This document shows positions 53,071 through 61,410 of a DNA stretch of 64,000 nt, piece by piece. This stretch comes from AWTP1-13 sp963832445. Its GTDB lineage: Bacteria > Pseudomonadota > Alphaproteobacteria > Rhizobiales > Hyphomicrobiaceae. Every line of letters begins with the position of its first letter. Positions within the stretch are counted from its first letter, which is position 1. The stretch spans positions 248,001 to 312,000 of the forward strand of contig CAWHUM010000026.1 of assembly GCA_963832445.1 (NCBI GenBank). The letters are read 5' to 3'. The notes beneath the pieces were generated by a model. It was not told where the DNA came from, ran no database searches, and saw only the letters and a list, made by a program, of their open reading frames with translations. Position numbers and translations under genes: made by a program.

Positions 53071-54672
53071 ATGCCATCTTTGGGTTGGAAATCCATTCTT
53101 GCGCTCGCGGCCGGACTCCTGGCGGTTCCCGCAGCGATACAAATCGCCAGCGCGGATACCCCAAAACGGGGTGGGATACTCAAGTTCGTCGTGCCCGACG
53201 AGCCACCGAGCTTCGATGGGCACCGCGAAACCACCTTCGCCCTGATCCACCCGATTGCACCCTTCTACAGCACGCTGATCCGGGTGGAGCCGGAGAACCC
53301 GAACTCGGGCAAGTACGTGTGCGACGTTTGCACCGAGATGCCTCAGCCCACCGACGACGGCAAGACCTACACGTTCAAGATCCGCAAGGACGTGAAATTC
53401 CACGACGGCACGGCTCTGACCGCCGCGGACGTGCTCGCGACCTTCCAGCGCATCATCTTCCCGCCCAAGGGGGTGTCTAGCGCCCGTAACGCCCAATTCA
53501 GCATGGTCGAGAGCGTGACCAGCCCGGACGCCGATACCGTGGTGTTCAAGCTCAAGCACCCGTCCGGGGCGTTCATCCCGGCGCTCGCCACACCCTACAA
53601 CTTCGTCTACGCAAAGGCCAAGCTGGACGCGGACCAGCACTGGTATGAGAAGAACGTGCTCGGCTCCGGCCCCTTCATCTTCGAGGAACGGCAGGCTGGC
53701 GCCTTCGTCAAGGGCAAGCGCAACCCCAACTACTATCACAAGGGCAAGCCCTACATCGACGGCTTCGAGGCGATCTTCGCCAAGACGCAGACGCTGCGCG
53801 TGCAGGCGATCCGCGGCGACCAGGCCGCTGTCGAGTTCCGGGGCTTCCCGCCCAAGAGCCGTGACGATCTTGTTGCCGCGCTCGGCAAGGACATCACGGT
53901 CCAGGAGAGCGACTGGAACTGCGTGCTGAACCTCACCTCCAACCAAGCGCAGAAGCCCTTCGACGACGTGCGCGTGCGCAAGGCGGTCTCGCTGGCGCTG
54001 GACCGCTGGAGCGGGTCGAAGGACATATCAAAGATCGCGATCGTCAAGGCGGTTGGCGGCATAGTCTTCCCCAGCCATCCGCTGGCGGCGACGAAGGCCG
54101 AGCTGGAGCAGATTGTCGGCTTCTGGCCCGATATCGACAAGTCGCGCGCGGAGGCCAAGAAGCTGCTGAAGGAAGCTGGGCAGGAGAACCTCAAGTTCAC
54201 GCTGCTCAACCGCGGTGTCGACCAGCCATATACTATTCTAGGCACGTGGATGATCGACCAATGGAAGCAGGTCGGCATCACCGTCGATCAGAAAGTGGAA
54301 GCGACGGGTCCGTTCTACGCATCCCTGCGTGAGGGCAAATTCCAGGTGGCGCTGGAGTTCAACTGCCAGTCGGTCGTCAACCCGCTGGTCGACGTCTCCA
54401 CGTTCCGGCCCGACTCCGAGTCCAACTACGCCAATTTCAAGGACGACGAGCTGATCAAGCTGCACGACGCCATGAACCAGACGGGCGACGTGGCCGAGCA
54501 GAGGAAGCTGATGCGGGCCTACGAAAAGCGCGTGCTGAACGACCTGGCCTCCACCGCCATTACGCTGTGGTGGTACCGCATCATCCCGCATCGAACCTAC
54601 TTCAAAGGCTGGACCATCACGCCGAGCCACTACCTGAACCAGGACCTGTCGCAGGTCTGGCTCGACAAGTAG
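53071..54672 (+). CDS. Peptide/opine-type ABC transporter substrate-binding protein
   Basis: 533-residue periplasmic binding protein of the DppA/OppA family (SBP_bac_5). The signal peptide (ILALAAGLLAVPAAIQIASA) is followed by TPKRGGILKFVVPDEPPSFD, a typical mature start. YTFKIRKDVKFHDGTALTAA is the family signature region. The start at ATG 53071 has GGGAGG nearby upstream; in-frame codons further up (ATG 52996) are unlikely. The ligand is unknown; family members bind peptides, opines, glutathione or nickel. It is followed by two permease genes. Confidence 0.92.
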   Translation: MPSLGWKSILALAAGLLAVPAAIQIASADTPKRGGILKFVVPDEPPSFDGHRETTFALIHPIAPFYSTLIRVEPENPNSGKYVCDVCTEMPQPTDDGKTYTFKIRKDVKFHDGTALTAADVLATFQRIIFPPKGVSSARNAQFSMVESVTSPDADTVVFKLKHPSGAFIPALATPYNFVYAKAKLDADQHWYEKNVLGSGPFIFEERQAGAFVKGKRNPNYYHKGKPYIDGFEAIFAKTQTLRVQAIRGDQAAVEFRGFPPKSRDDLVAALGKDITVQESDWNCVLNLTSNQAQKPFDDVRVRKAVSLALDRWSGSKDISKIAIVKAVGGIVFPSHPLAATKAELEQIVGFWPDIDKSRAEAKKLLKEAGQENLKFTLLNRGVDQPYTILGTWMIDQWKQVGITVDQKVEATGPFYASLREGKFQVALEFNCQSVVNPLVDVSTFRPDSESNYANFKDDELIKLHDAMNQTGDVAEQRKLMRAYEKRVLNDLASTAITLWWYRIIPHRTYFKGWTITPSHYLNQDLSQVWLDK

Positions 54673-54758
54673 GCCGGCGCTCGCAAGTTCGCTCAATGGT
54701 TCGGCCCGGTGTGCGCTTCTTGGCACCGGGCCGACCCGCAACAGCCCCGGCGTGAAGC

Positions 54759-55733
54759 ATGTTTGCGTATGTCGTCAAGCGCGTGCTGCTGATGATCCCG
54801 ACGCTGTTCGGGGCAGCAGTTCTGGTTTTCGTGCTGATGCGCCTGATCCCAGGCGACATCTGCGTGCTGCGGCTCGCCAGCGGCGGCGGCAGCATCGATC
54901 CGTCCGTGCTGCGCAATTGCCGCGCCGAGATCGGGACCGATCAACCCGTCATTTGGCAGTTCTGGATGTTCGTGAAGGGGTTGGCGTTCCTGGATTTCGG
55001 CAACTCGATGTGGACGGGGCGACCGATCATCGATGAGATCGGCCTGCGCTTCCAGCTGTCGCTGCAGGTGGCGATCATGGCCACCTTCACGGCCATTGTG
55101 ATCGCCATTCCGCTCGGCACGATCTCGGCCGTGAAGCAGAACACCTGGATCGACCATGTCGTGCGGGCGTTCTCCATCGCCGGCGTCGCCATGCCGTCTT
55201 TCTGGCTCGGCATTCTTATCATTCTCGGCATCCTGATCACCTCGAAGTCGTGGTTCGGCGTATCTTGGATGCCGCCCATCACCTATGTGCCGCTCTGGGT
55301 CGATCCAATTCATAACCTGAGCATGCTGATCTGGCCGGCGCTTGCTACCGGCTATCGTTATTCGGCCGTTGCGACCCGCATGACCCGCTCGGCCATGCTC
55401 GAGGTGCTACGCGAGGATTACGTGCGCACGGCGCGCGCCAAGGGCGTCTACCAGAGGCTGGTGGTGCGCCGCCACGCGTTGCGCAATGCCCTGCTGCCCG
55501 TCGTCACCATCATCGGCATCGAGTTCGCCTTCCTGATGGGCGGCCTAGTGGTCACTGAGCAAGTGTTCAATCTCAACGGCCTCGGCAAGCTGTTCGTCGA
55601 GTCGGTCTCCAACTACGACTACAACATGACCCAGGCCCTTGTGATGCTGGTGGTCGGGATCTTCGCCCTCACCAATCTGGCGATCGACATCCTGTATGGC
55701 TGGCTCGATCCGCGCATCCGCTACAACCGCTAG
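54759..55733 (+). CDS. ABC transporter permease, DppB type
   Basis: 324-residue inner-membrane permease. It starts MFAYVVKRVLLMIPTLFGAA, the standard DppB start. The permease loop REDYVRTARAKGVYQRLVVR (EAA-like) is followed by NALLPVVTIIGIEFAFLMGG. It pairs with the next gene to form the channel. About 85 bp separate it from the binding protein gene. Confidence 0.93.
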   Translation: MFAYVVKRVLLMIPTLFGAAVLVFVLMRLIPGDICVLRLASGGGSIDPSVLRNCRAEIGTDQPVIWQFWMFVKGLAFLDFGNSMWTGRPIIDEIGLRFQLSLQVAIMATFTAIVIAIPLGTISAVKQNTWIDHVVRAFSIAGVAMPSFWLGILIILGILITSKSWFGVSWMPPITYVPLWVDPIHNLSMLIWPALATGYRYSAVATRMTRSAMLEVLREDYVRTARAKGVYQRLVVRRHALRNALLPVVTIIGIEFAFLMGGLVVTEQVFNLNGLGKLFVESVSNYDYNMTQALVMLVVGIFALTNLAIDILYGWLDPRIRYNR

Positions 55734-55744
55734 GAAGAGAGATT

Positions 55745-56635
55745 ATGGCCACTATCTCCCATCCTGCTGCCCTTGATCAGGGACCGTCCAGGCCATCGTG
55801 GTGGGCGGTGGCTTGGCAGTTCTGCCGGCAAAACCCTCTCGGTACCGCGGGCGGCGTGGTCGTCATCGTGATGATCCTGATGGCGGCCTTTGCTGAAGTG
55901 GTCACCTTCTACGACCCGACGCGCAACAATTTCGGTGCCATGCTGGAGCCGCCGAGCAGGGACTATTGGCTTGGCACCGACCAGTTCGGCCGCGACCTCT
56001 ATGCCCGCATCGTCTACGGCGCGCGCACCGCGCTGCTGGTGGGATTCGTCTCGGCGTTCGTGGGAGGGACGGTGGGACTGATCCTGGGCGTGGCGAGCGC
56101 GCATTTTGGCGGTCGCTTCGATATGATCCTGCAGAGCATCATGGATGTGCTGATGGCTTTCCCGCTGATCATCCTGGCGCTCGCCATGGTGTCGATCTTC
56201 GGCACCGGCACCATCAACGTCATTATCGCCATCACCATACCGTTCATCCCGCGCTGTGCCCGCGTGGTGCGCTCGAGCGCGTTGGCGGTCCGCGAGATGC
56301 CCTATATCGACGCGGCCCGTGCTGCAGGCTTCGGGCACGCCCGCATCGTGCTGCGGCACATGGTGCCCAACGTGTTCGCGCCGTACCTCGTGGTGATGAC
56401 GGCGGCCGTGGGCCAGGCTATCCTGCTCGAGTCGTCGCTGTCGTTCCTGGGGCTTGGCGTGCAGGAGCCGGTCGCCGCCTGGGGGCTGATGCTCAGGGGC
56501 GGCGCGCAGGAATATGCCGAGAGCGCGCCCTGGGTGGCGATTTTCCCCGGCATCGCCATCTCGCTTGCGGTGTTCGGCTTCAACCTGTTCGGCGACTCGC
56601 TGCGCGACTGGCTCGACCCGAAGATGAAGGTTTGA
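55745..56635 (+). CDS. ABC transporter permease, DppC type
   Basis: 296-residue permease with the DppC layout: N-terminal extension with helix GGVVVIVMILMAAFAEVV, the YWLGTDQFGRDLYARIVYGA motif, the EAA loop YIDAARAAGFGHARIVLRHM, and the final FNLFGDSLRDWLDPKMKV. It begins 11 bp after the DppB stop with AGGAAGAGAG before ATG 55745. No DppD/DppF ATPase genes follow; the next gene is on the other strand, so the ATPases must be supplied from elsewhere or the importer is incomplete. Confidence 0.93.
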   Translation: MATISHPAALDQGPSRPSWWAVAWQFCRQNPLGTAGGVVVIVMILMAAFAEVVTFYDPTRNNFGAMLEPPSRDYWLGTDQFGRDLYARIVYGARTALLVGFVSAFVGGTVGLILGVASAHFGGRFDMILQSIMDVLMAFPLIILALAMVSIFGTGTINVIIAITIPFIPRCARVVRSSALAVREMPYIDAARAAGFGHARIVLRHMVPNVFAPYLVVMTAAVGQAILLESSLSFLGLGVQEPVAAWGLMLRGGAQEYAESAPWVAIFPGIAISLAVFGFNLFGDSLRDWLDPKMKV

Positions 56636-56647
56636 GCCAGCGCTGCG

Positions 56648-57985
56648 CTAGGCCTGCTGTTTGCGCAGGTCCTTGACGCGGACGGCCTTGCCCTGGGAGC
56701 GCGGGATCTCCCCCGGCGGCTTGATATCGACGGTGCAGGTCACTCCGACCAGCGACTTGATGTGGTGGGCGATCTCGCCCGCCTTGCGGGGACGGTCGGC
56801 CTCGGCCAGTGCCTCGCCCGGGGCAACCTCGACCTCCACCGTCATGGCGTCGAGCGCCCCATCGCGCGTCAGCACGATCTGATAGTGCGGGGCAATGCCC
56901 GGCAGACCGACCAGCACGGCTTCAACCTGCGATGGGTATACGTTGACGCCGCGGATGATGAGCATGTCGTCGTTGCGCCCCGTCACCCGCATGATGCGCA
57001 CGTGCGTGCGCCCGCAGGCACATGGGCTGCTGTCGAGGCGGGTGATGTCGCGCGTGCGATAGCGCACCATCGGCAGCGCCTCCTTGGTGAGCGTGGTGAT
57101 GACGAGCTCGCCCGCCTTGCCGTGGGGCAGGGGTTGCAGCGTCTCCTGGTCGATCACCTCGAACAGGAAATGGTCCTCCCAGCCGTGCAGGCCCAACTGG
57201 GCGACGTGGCATTCGCTGGCGACGCCGGGCCCCATGATCTCCGACAAGCCGTAGATGTCGATGGCCTTGATGCCGAGCCGGGCTTCAAGGTCGCGGCGCA
57301 TGGCATCGCTCCAGGGCTCGGCGCCGAAGATGCCGAGGCGCACAGGGGCCTGGCGCAGGTCGATGCCCATGCCGGCCGCCACCTCGGCGATGTTGAGGGC
57401 GTAGGACGGCGTTGCGCACAGCACGTCGGCCTTGAAGTCCGTGAGCAGGGCCACCTGCCGCTCGGTGCCGCCGCCCGACAACGGCACGACGGTGCAGCCC
57501 AGCCGCTCGGCGCCGTAGTGGGCGCCCAGCCCGCCGGTGAACAGCCCGTAGCCATAGGCGTTGTGGACGATGTCTCCCGGGACGGTGCCGCCGCAGGCGA
57601 ACGAGCGCGCCATCAGGTCGGACCAGCGATCGAGGTCGCCCTTGGTGTAGCCGACGACGGTGGGCTTGCCGGTGGTGCCCGAGGAGGCATGCACGCGCAG
57701 CAGCTCAGCGCGCGGCACGGCGAACATGCCGAAGGGGTAGTTGTCGCGCAGGTCGGTCTTGGCAGTGAAGGGAAAGCGCGCGATATCGGCGAGCGTTTGC
57801 AGGTCGCCGGGCTTTACTCCCGCAGCATCGAACTTGCGCCGGTAGTGTGGCACGCTCGCATAGACGCGCTGCAGCGTGTCGTTCAGCCTGCGCGTCTGCA
57901 AGTGCGCCATTGCCTCGCGCGGCATCGTCTCGGCGGCGGGATCGAACATGAACACCTTGGAGTCGCGGACTATTGACGCGCTCAT
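56648..57985 (-). CDS. paaK: Phenylacetate-CoA ligase family protein
   Basis: 445-residue AMP-forming ligase of the PaaK type. The P-loop-like HASSGTTGKPTVVGYTKGD lies near residue 105. The adenylation core IDIYGLSEIMGPGVASEC is followed by MVRYRTRDITRL, and the C-terminal TGRNDDMLIIRGVNVYPSQV is typical of PaaK. It activates phenylacetate or a related aryl acid to its CoA thioester. No paaA-E ring-oxidation genes are nearby. It is followed closely (same direction, upstream neighbour at 58002) by an FlK-type thioesterase gene. Confidence 0.9.
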   Translation of the reverse strand: MSASIVRDSKVFMFDPAAETMPREAMAHLQTRRLNDTLQRVYASVPHYRRKFDAAGVKPGDLQTLADIARFPFTAKTDLRDNYPFGMFAVPRAELLRVHASSGTTGKPTVVGYTKGDLDRWSDLMARSFACGGTVPGDIVHNAYGYGLFTGGLGAHYGAERLGCTVVPLSGGGTERQVALLTDFKADVLCATPSYALNIAEVAAGMGIDLRQAPVRLGIFGAEPWSDAMRRDLEARLGIKAIDIYGLSEIMGPGVASECHVAQLGLHGWEDHFLFEVIDQETLQPLPHGKAGELVITTLTKEALPMVRYRTRDITRLDSSPCACGRTHVRIMRVTGRNDDMLIIRGVNVYPSQVEAVLVGLPGIAPHYQIVLTRDGALDAMTVEVEVAPGEALAEADRPRKAGEIAHHIKSLVGVTCTVDIKPPGEIPRSQGKAVRVKDLRKQQA

Positions 57986-58001
57986 GCTGCGATCTCCCCG
58001 C

Positions 58002-58409
58002 TCACGCGGCGGCACGCCTCGCCGCCTTGGCCTTCAAGCGCTCGTGGGTCTTTTTCACGTCGACGACGAAGCGCGTATGGGTGCCCGTGCTGATCGGCTC
58101 GAGCTCGTCCTTGGCCGCGACGTCGAAGGTTACCTTGCGTCCCTCAACCGCAGCGACGGTGACCGTGATCTCGACCTGCATGCCGAGCAGCGTCGGGGCG
58201 AGGTGGGTGAGCGAAATCGCCATGCCGACCGAATCCTCGCCTGCGTCCGCATGCTCGAGCAACAGGTCGCGGCAGGTGTGCTCTACATCGCGCACGAGGA
58301 TCGGCGTGGCATACACCCGGCCTTCCTCTCCCATGAAACCGATGGTTCTGTCCGCGTCGACAGTCAGGTGCTTGACGAGGGACAGTCCGGGTCGAAGGCT
58401 CGGCTTCAT
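58002..58409 (-). CDS. FlK-like hotdog-fold thioesterase
   Basis: 135-residue acyl-CoA thioesterase-like protein. The Thr-Glu-His triad of the fluoroacetyl-CoA thioesterase FlK is matched in spacing: Thr35 in YATPILV, Glu43 in RDVEHTC and His69 in SLTHLAPT (FlK spacing 8 and 26 residues, from literature knowledge). It probably hydrolyses a short or aryl CoA ester; fluoroacetyl-CoA specificity is not implied. Start 58409 is set by GGGAGG seven bases upstream. It lies 16 bp upstream of paaK in the same direction. Confidence 0.83.
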   Translation of the reverse strand: MKPSLRPGLSLVKHLTVDADRTIGFMGEEGRVYATPILVRDVEHTCRDLLLEHADAGEDSVGMAISLTHLAPTLLGMQVEITVTVAAVEGRKVTFDVAAKDELEPISTGTHTRFVVDVKKTHERLKAKAARRAAA

Positions 58410-58487
58410 CGACATCCTCCCAGCCGCATGTTCGTGGGGCGAGTGTATGTGTCGGACGAACGGCCTGGCAAATATCAAAAGTGGCAG

Positions 58488-58910
58488 TCAGAGGCCCATC
58501 GGGCGTGGCGTACCCTCCGCGGCCCGGCGGTTGAGAAGCGCGGGCATGGCCGCGAACGCTAGCAGAAGGGCCGCATAGATGAGGCCTTGTGGCGTGGCGA
58601 AGTGCGCAAGCTGCTCGGACGCGGAAAGTCCGCGCAGGCCGATGCCGACGGCGAAATCCGCGATCTGCTGTAGGAGCAGAGCGCCGAGGCCCATGAGCAT
58701 AAGCGAGGCGAGATCCTTGTCCATTCGCGTGCGGCGCGGCGACCAGCGGGCGGCAACGATCATGGCGGCAACAAGCAACGGCGCCTCGCAAGCGGTTGCA
58801 AGAACCGGTCCCAAGCGCGGCTCCAGCCACAGCACGCGGATCGGTCCCAGGATGAAGCCCACGCCAAAAACGATGGCGAAATAGAGCAGAGCTGCCGCAG
58901 CGATCCGCAT
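58488..58910 (-). CDS. Conserved hypothetical membrane protein
   Basis: 140 residues with four likely membrane helices (ALLYFAIVFGVGFILGPIRV, APLLVAAMIVAARW, LASLMLMGLGALLLQQIA, YAALLLAFAAMPALL). No motif assigns a role. It begins just downstream of the Acg-type nitroreductase gene in the same direction (5 bp between its start and that stop), so the two are probably co-transcribed. Confidence 0.72.
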   Translation of the reverse strand: MRIAAAALLYFAIVFGVGFILGPIRVLWLEPRLGPVLATACEAPLLVAAMIVAARWSPRRTRMDKDLASLMLMGLGALLLQQIADFAVGIGLRGLSASEQLAHFATPQGLIYAALLLAFAAMPALLNRRAAEGTPRPMGL

Positions 58911-58914
58911 GCGG

Positions 58915-59994
58915 CTAGCCCATCACCTGGGCGACGGGTCGCCGCAAGGATTTGGGTAATTCCGGCCCTTCACCAAAACGCACCACCAAATCCGGCCTGC
59001 GGCCGCCGATGCCAAGGAGAGACGCGAACTGCTGGCGCAGCGCCGGCACCTCGACCGGTTGATTGATGAAGGCATATTTCAGTCCGAGCGCGGTGGCCTG
59101 CAGGGCGAAGCGCTGGCATGTGCGTCCCGCCTCGACCCAGTGGAGCTTATCGTCGCGCTCCGACACGAATACGGCGATGCCTGCCGAGCTTTGGATGTGG
59201 GCACTATACTTGTCGTTCTCACCCCGCTCGGTGAACACAAATGGCAATAGCAGGCGCGCGAGCCAGGCCGGCAGAGAGGGGTTGCCGGACGAGCGCGCGA
59301 ACAGCCCGTCCATGGATTGCACCGCATCCCGCTCGCTGAAGCGCATCCAGCTCTTGAGCTCGTCCATGAAGACCTTGTCGCGCATCTGCGCCGTGTTGCC
59401 CTCGACCACGTAGTCGACGACGTTGGATATCTTGGAGCGATCGGTGATCATGATCACAGAGACACCCTCGCCTGTACCCGCCCGCTCCAGGAGGCGCAGG
59501 TTTTCGTTGGCCACAGGTTTCCCGTCGAAGGCCGCGCGCGTGCTCTGGCGACGAGGGATTGCATCCAGCAGCGGCGATGGCGCCGGCGGAGCTGGGTCGA
59601 GCGCAACAGTTATTGCATCCGCAACGAAGGCCGGCGTCGCCTTAAGGCCGATTGCCGCTGCGGCGTGGACCAGGTTCTCGACGGCGCATCCCAGACTGGC
59701 GAACAGATGGTGGTCGTCGGGATCGACGGCGGGGCATCTGCGGGCAAAGTCCGGGGCGATGCGAATGTGGCGCTCAGCGATCGAGAAGGTCCACGGCTGC
59801 GTGTTGTGGCTGTTGGCGGCGAGCGTCGCGTAGCGGACAAGCTCTTGCACGCCGCCCTCGGTTCGCAAGGGCGCCCACGTCGAGGCGACCGCCTGCTCAT
59901 AGGACATGCCCGCGCTCGCAAGAGATGTCTTGGGCATCGCCGTGGTCCCGGCCAAGCTGGCGCTGCCCGCAAGAAAGTGTCGCCTGTCGATCAT
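58915..59994 (-). CDS. Acg-type nitroreductase-family protein with Tat-like signal
   Basis: 359 residues. The start MIDRRHFLAGSASLAGTTAM has twin arginines followed by a hydrophobic stretch, suggesting export by the Tat system with a bound cofactor. The body matches the FMN-dependent nitroreductase/Acg family: RYATLAANSHNTQPWTFSI early and WVEAGRTCQRFALQATALGL late. Many Acg-type proteins lack the second FMN site and may store rather than use FMN. It lies between a membrane-protein gene and rnd. Confidence 0.83.
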   Translation of the reverse strand: MIDRRHFLAGSASLAGTTAMPKTSLASAGMSYEQAVASTWAPLRTEGGVQELVRYATLAANSHNTQPWTFSIAERHIRIAPDFARRCPAVDPDDHHLFASLGCAVENLVHAAAAIGLKATPAFVADAITVALDPAPPAPSPLLDAIPRRQSTRAAFDGKPVANENLRLLERAGTGEGVSVIMITDRSKISNVVDYVVEGNTAQMRDKVFMDELKSWMRFSERDAVQSMDGLFARSSGNPSLPAWLARLLLPFVFTERGENDKYSAHIQSSAGIAVFVSERDDKLHWVEAGRTCQRFALQATALGLKYAFINQPVEVPALRQQFASLLGIGGRRPDLVVRFGEGPELPKSLRRPVAQVMG

Positions 59995-60101
59995 CTTGCT
60001 CGCACTCGAATGCGCGGATGCGCGCCAGACTGTAACAGAGCAAGGGGCTTCCTCTTGATGGGCGTCAAGATGGTCCGGCGCCGGCGATCCGCCTCGCGGG
60101 C

Positions 60102-61280
60102 TCAGCCGTTTGCGGCCTTGGCCGCGTCGGGCGCAATGGCGACGGCGACAACCTCGCCGTCGACGACCTTGAGGGCCAATTCTCCGCGCTTGAGGCGTTG
60201 CGCCTCCGCGCCGAACAGCTGATAGCGCCAACCCTTGAGGGCCGGCACGTCGGGGTTGTCCTCGACAACCAGGCGCTCCAGGTCGTCGGCATCCGCGATC
60301 AGCCGGGGCGCCACCTTGTTGCGCGCGGCGCACGCTTTGAGCAGCACGCGCAACAGCTCGACCGTGGCACTCTTGTCCGCCGGCACGCCGGTGCCCTCGC
60401 GCAACTGCGGCACCGTTTTCGGGTCGCGCGCCAGTCCTTGCTTGACCGCCTCCACGATCTCCTTGGCGCGGGCCGAGCGCCCGAAACCCTCGCTCAAGGA
60501 GCGCAGCTGCGAAAGTTGCGCCACGTCGGTCGGAGCGTGGCTGGCGATGTCGTAGAGCGCCTCGTCACGCAGGATGCGGTTGCGCGGCACGTCCTGCGTC
60601 TGCGCGGCCCTGTCGCGCCAGGCCGCCAGCTCGATCAGGACCGCCAGCCCTTTGCGGTTCTTGACCCTGAGCTTGAGCCGGCGCCAAGCTTCCTCGGGTG
60701 GCGCCTCGTAGGTGCGAGCATCCAGCAGCTCCGCCATTTCCTCATCGAGCCAGCGGCTTCTGCCGCTCGACTTGAGCTCGGCGTCGAGGCGCTTGTAGAC
60801 GTCGCGCAAATGCGTAACGTCGCCCAGGGCGTAGGCGAGCTGCCTTTCGGTCAAGGGCCTGCGCGCCCAGTCGGTGAAGCGTGAAGACTTGTCGAGGTCG
60901 CGGCCGGTGACCTGCTTGACCAGGCTGACGTAGCTCACTGATTCGCCGAAGCCGCACACCATGGCCGCCACCTGCGTATCGAAGATCGGGTGCGGAATAA
61001 GACGCGCCTGCGTCCACACGATCTCCAAGTCCTGGCGGGCCGCGTGGAAGACCTTGACCACGCGATCATTGGCCATCAGCTGGTAGAACGGCGCCAGGTC
61101 GATGCCGCGCTCGAGCGGGTCGACGATCGCTTCCTCGCCGGGCCCAGCGAGCTGGATCAGGCAGAGCTTCGGCCAGAACGTCTGCTCGCGTATGAACTCG
61201 GTGTCGACGGTGACGAATTCGTGCTGGCTGAGGCGATCGCAGAATTGGCTTAATGCTTGGGTCGTGGTGATGAGGCGCAT
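60102..61280 (-). CDS. rnd: Ribonuclease D
   Basis: 3'-5' exoribonuclease for tRNA 3'-end trimming, 392 residues. The DEDD-type active site is visible: FVTVDTEFIREQTFWPKL (Asp and Glu), FHAARQDLEIVW (Asp) and YALGDVTHLRDVY (Tyr-x-x-x-Asp). Two HRDC-type helical regions follow. The C-terminal tail ends VAIAPDAAKAANG. Start MRLITTTQALSQFCDRLSQH at 61280; the frame upstream has no protein-like features. Confidence 0.94.
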   Translation of the reverse strand: MRLITTTQALSQFCDRLSQHEFVTVDTEFIREQTFWPKLCLIQLAGPGEEAIVDPLERGIDLAPFYQLMANDRVVKVFHAARQDLEIVWTQARLIPHPIFDTQVAAMVCGFGESVSYVSLVKQVTGRDLDKSSRFTDWARRPLTERQLAYALGDVTHLRDVYKRLDAELKSSGRSRWLDEEMAELLDARTYEAPPEEAWRRLKLRVKNRKGLAVLIELAAWRDRAAQTQDVPRNRILRDEALYDIASHAPTDVAQLSQLRSLSEGFGRSARAKEIVEAVKQGLARDPKTVPQLREGTGVPADKSATVELLRVLLKACAARNKVAPRLIADADDLERLVVEDNPDVPALKGWRYQLFGAEAQRLKRGELALKVVDGEVVAVAIAPDAAKAANG

Positions 61281-61410
61281 GGGCGCGCGGGTTATAACTG
61301 CATCGCCCGGGCGGCACAATCGGTCCGAAGCGACACGGTGAAGATGTCCCAGCATACGTGGCAACTTGGACCGGCCAGCGGCGAAATGCTCAATCCGAAG
61401 CGATCCTGCT

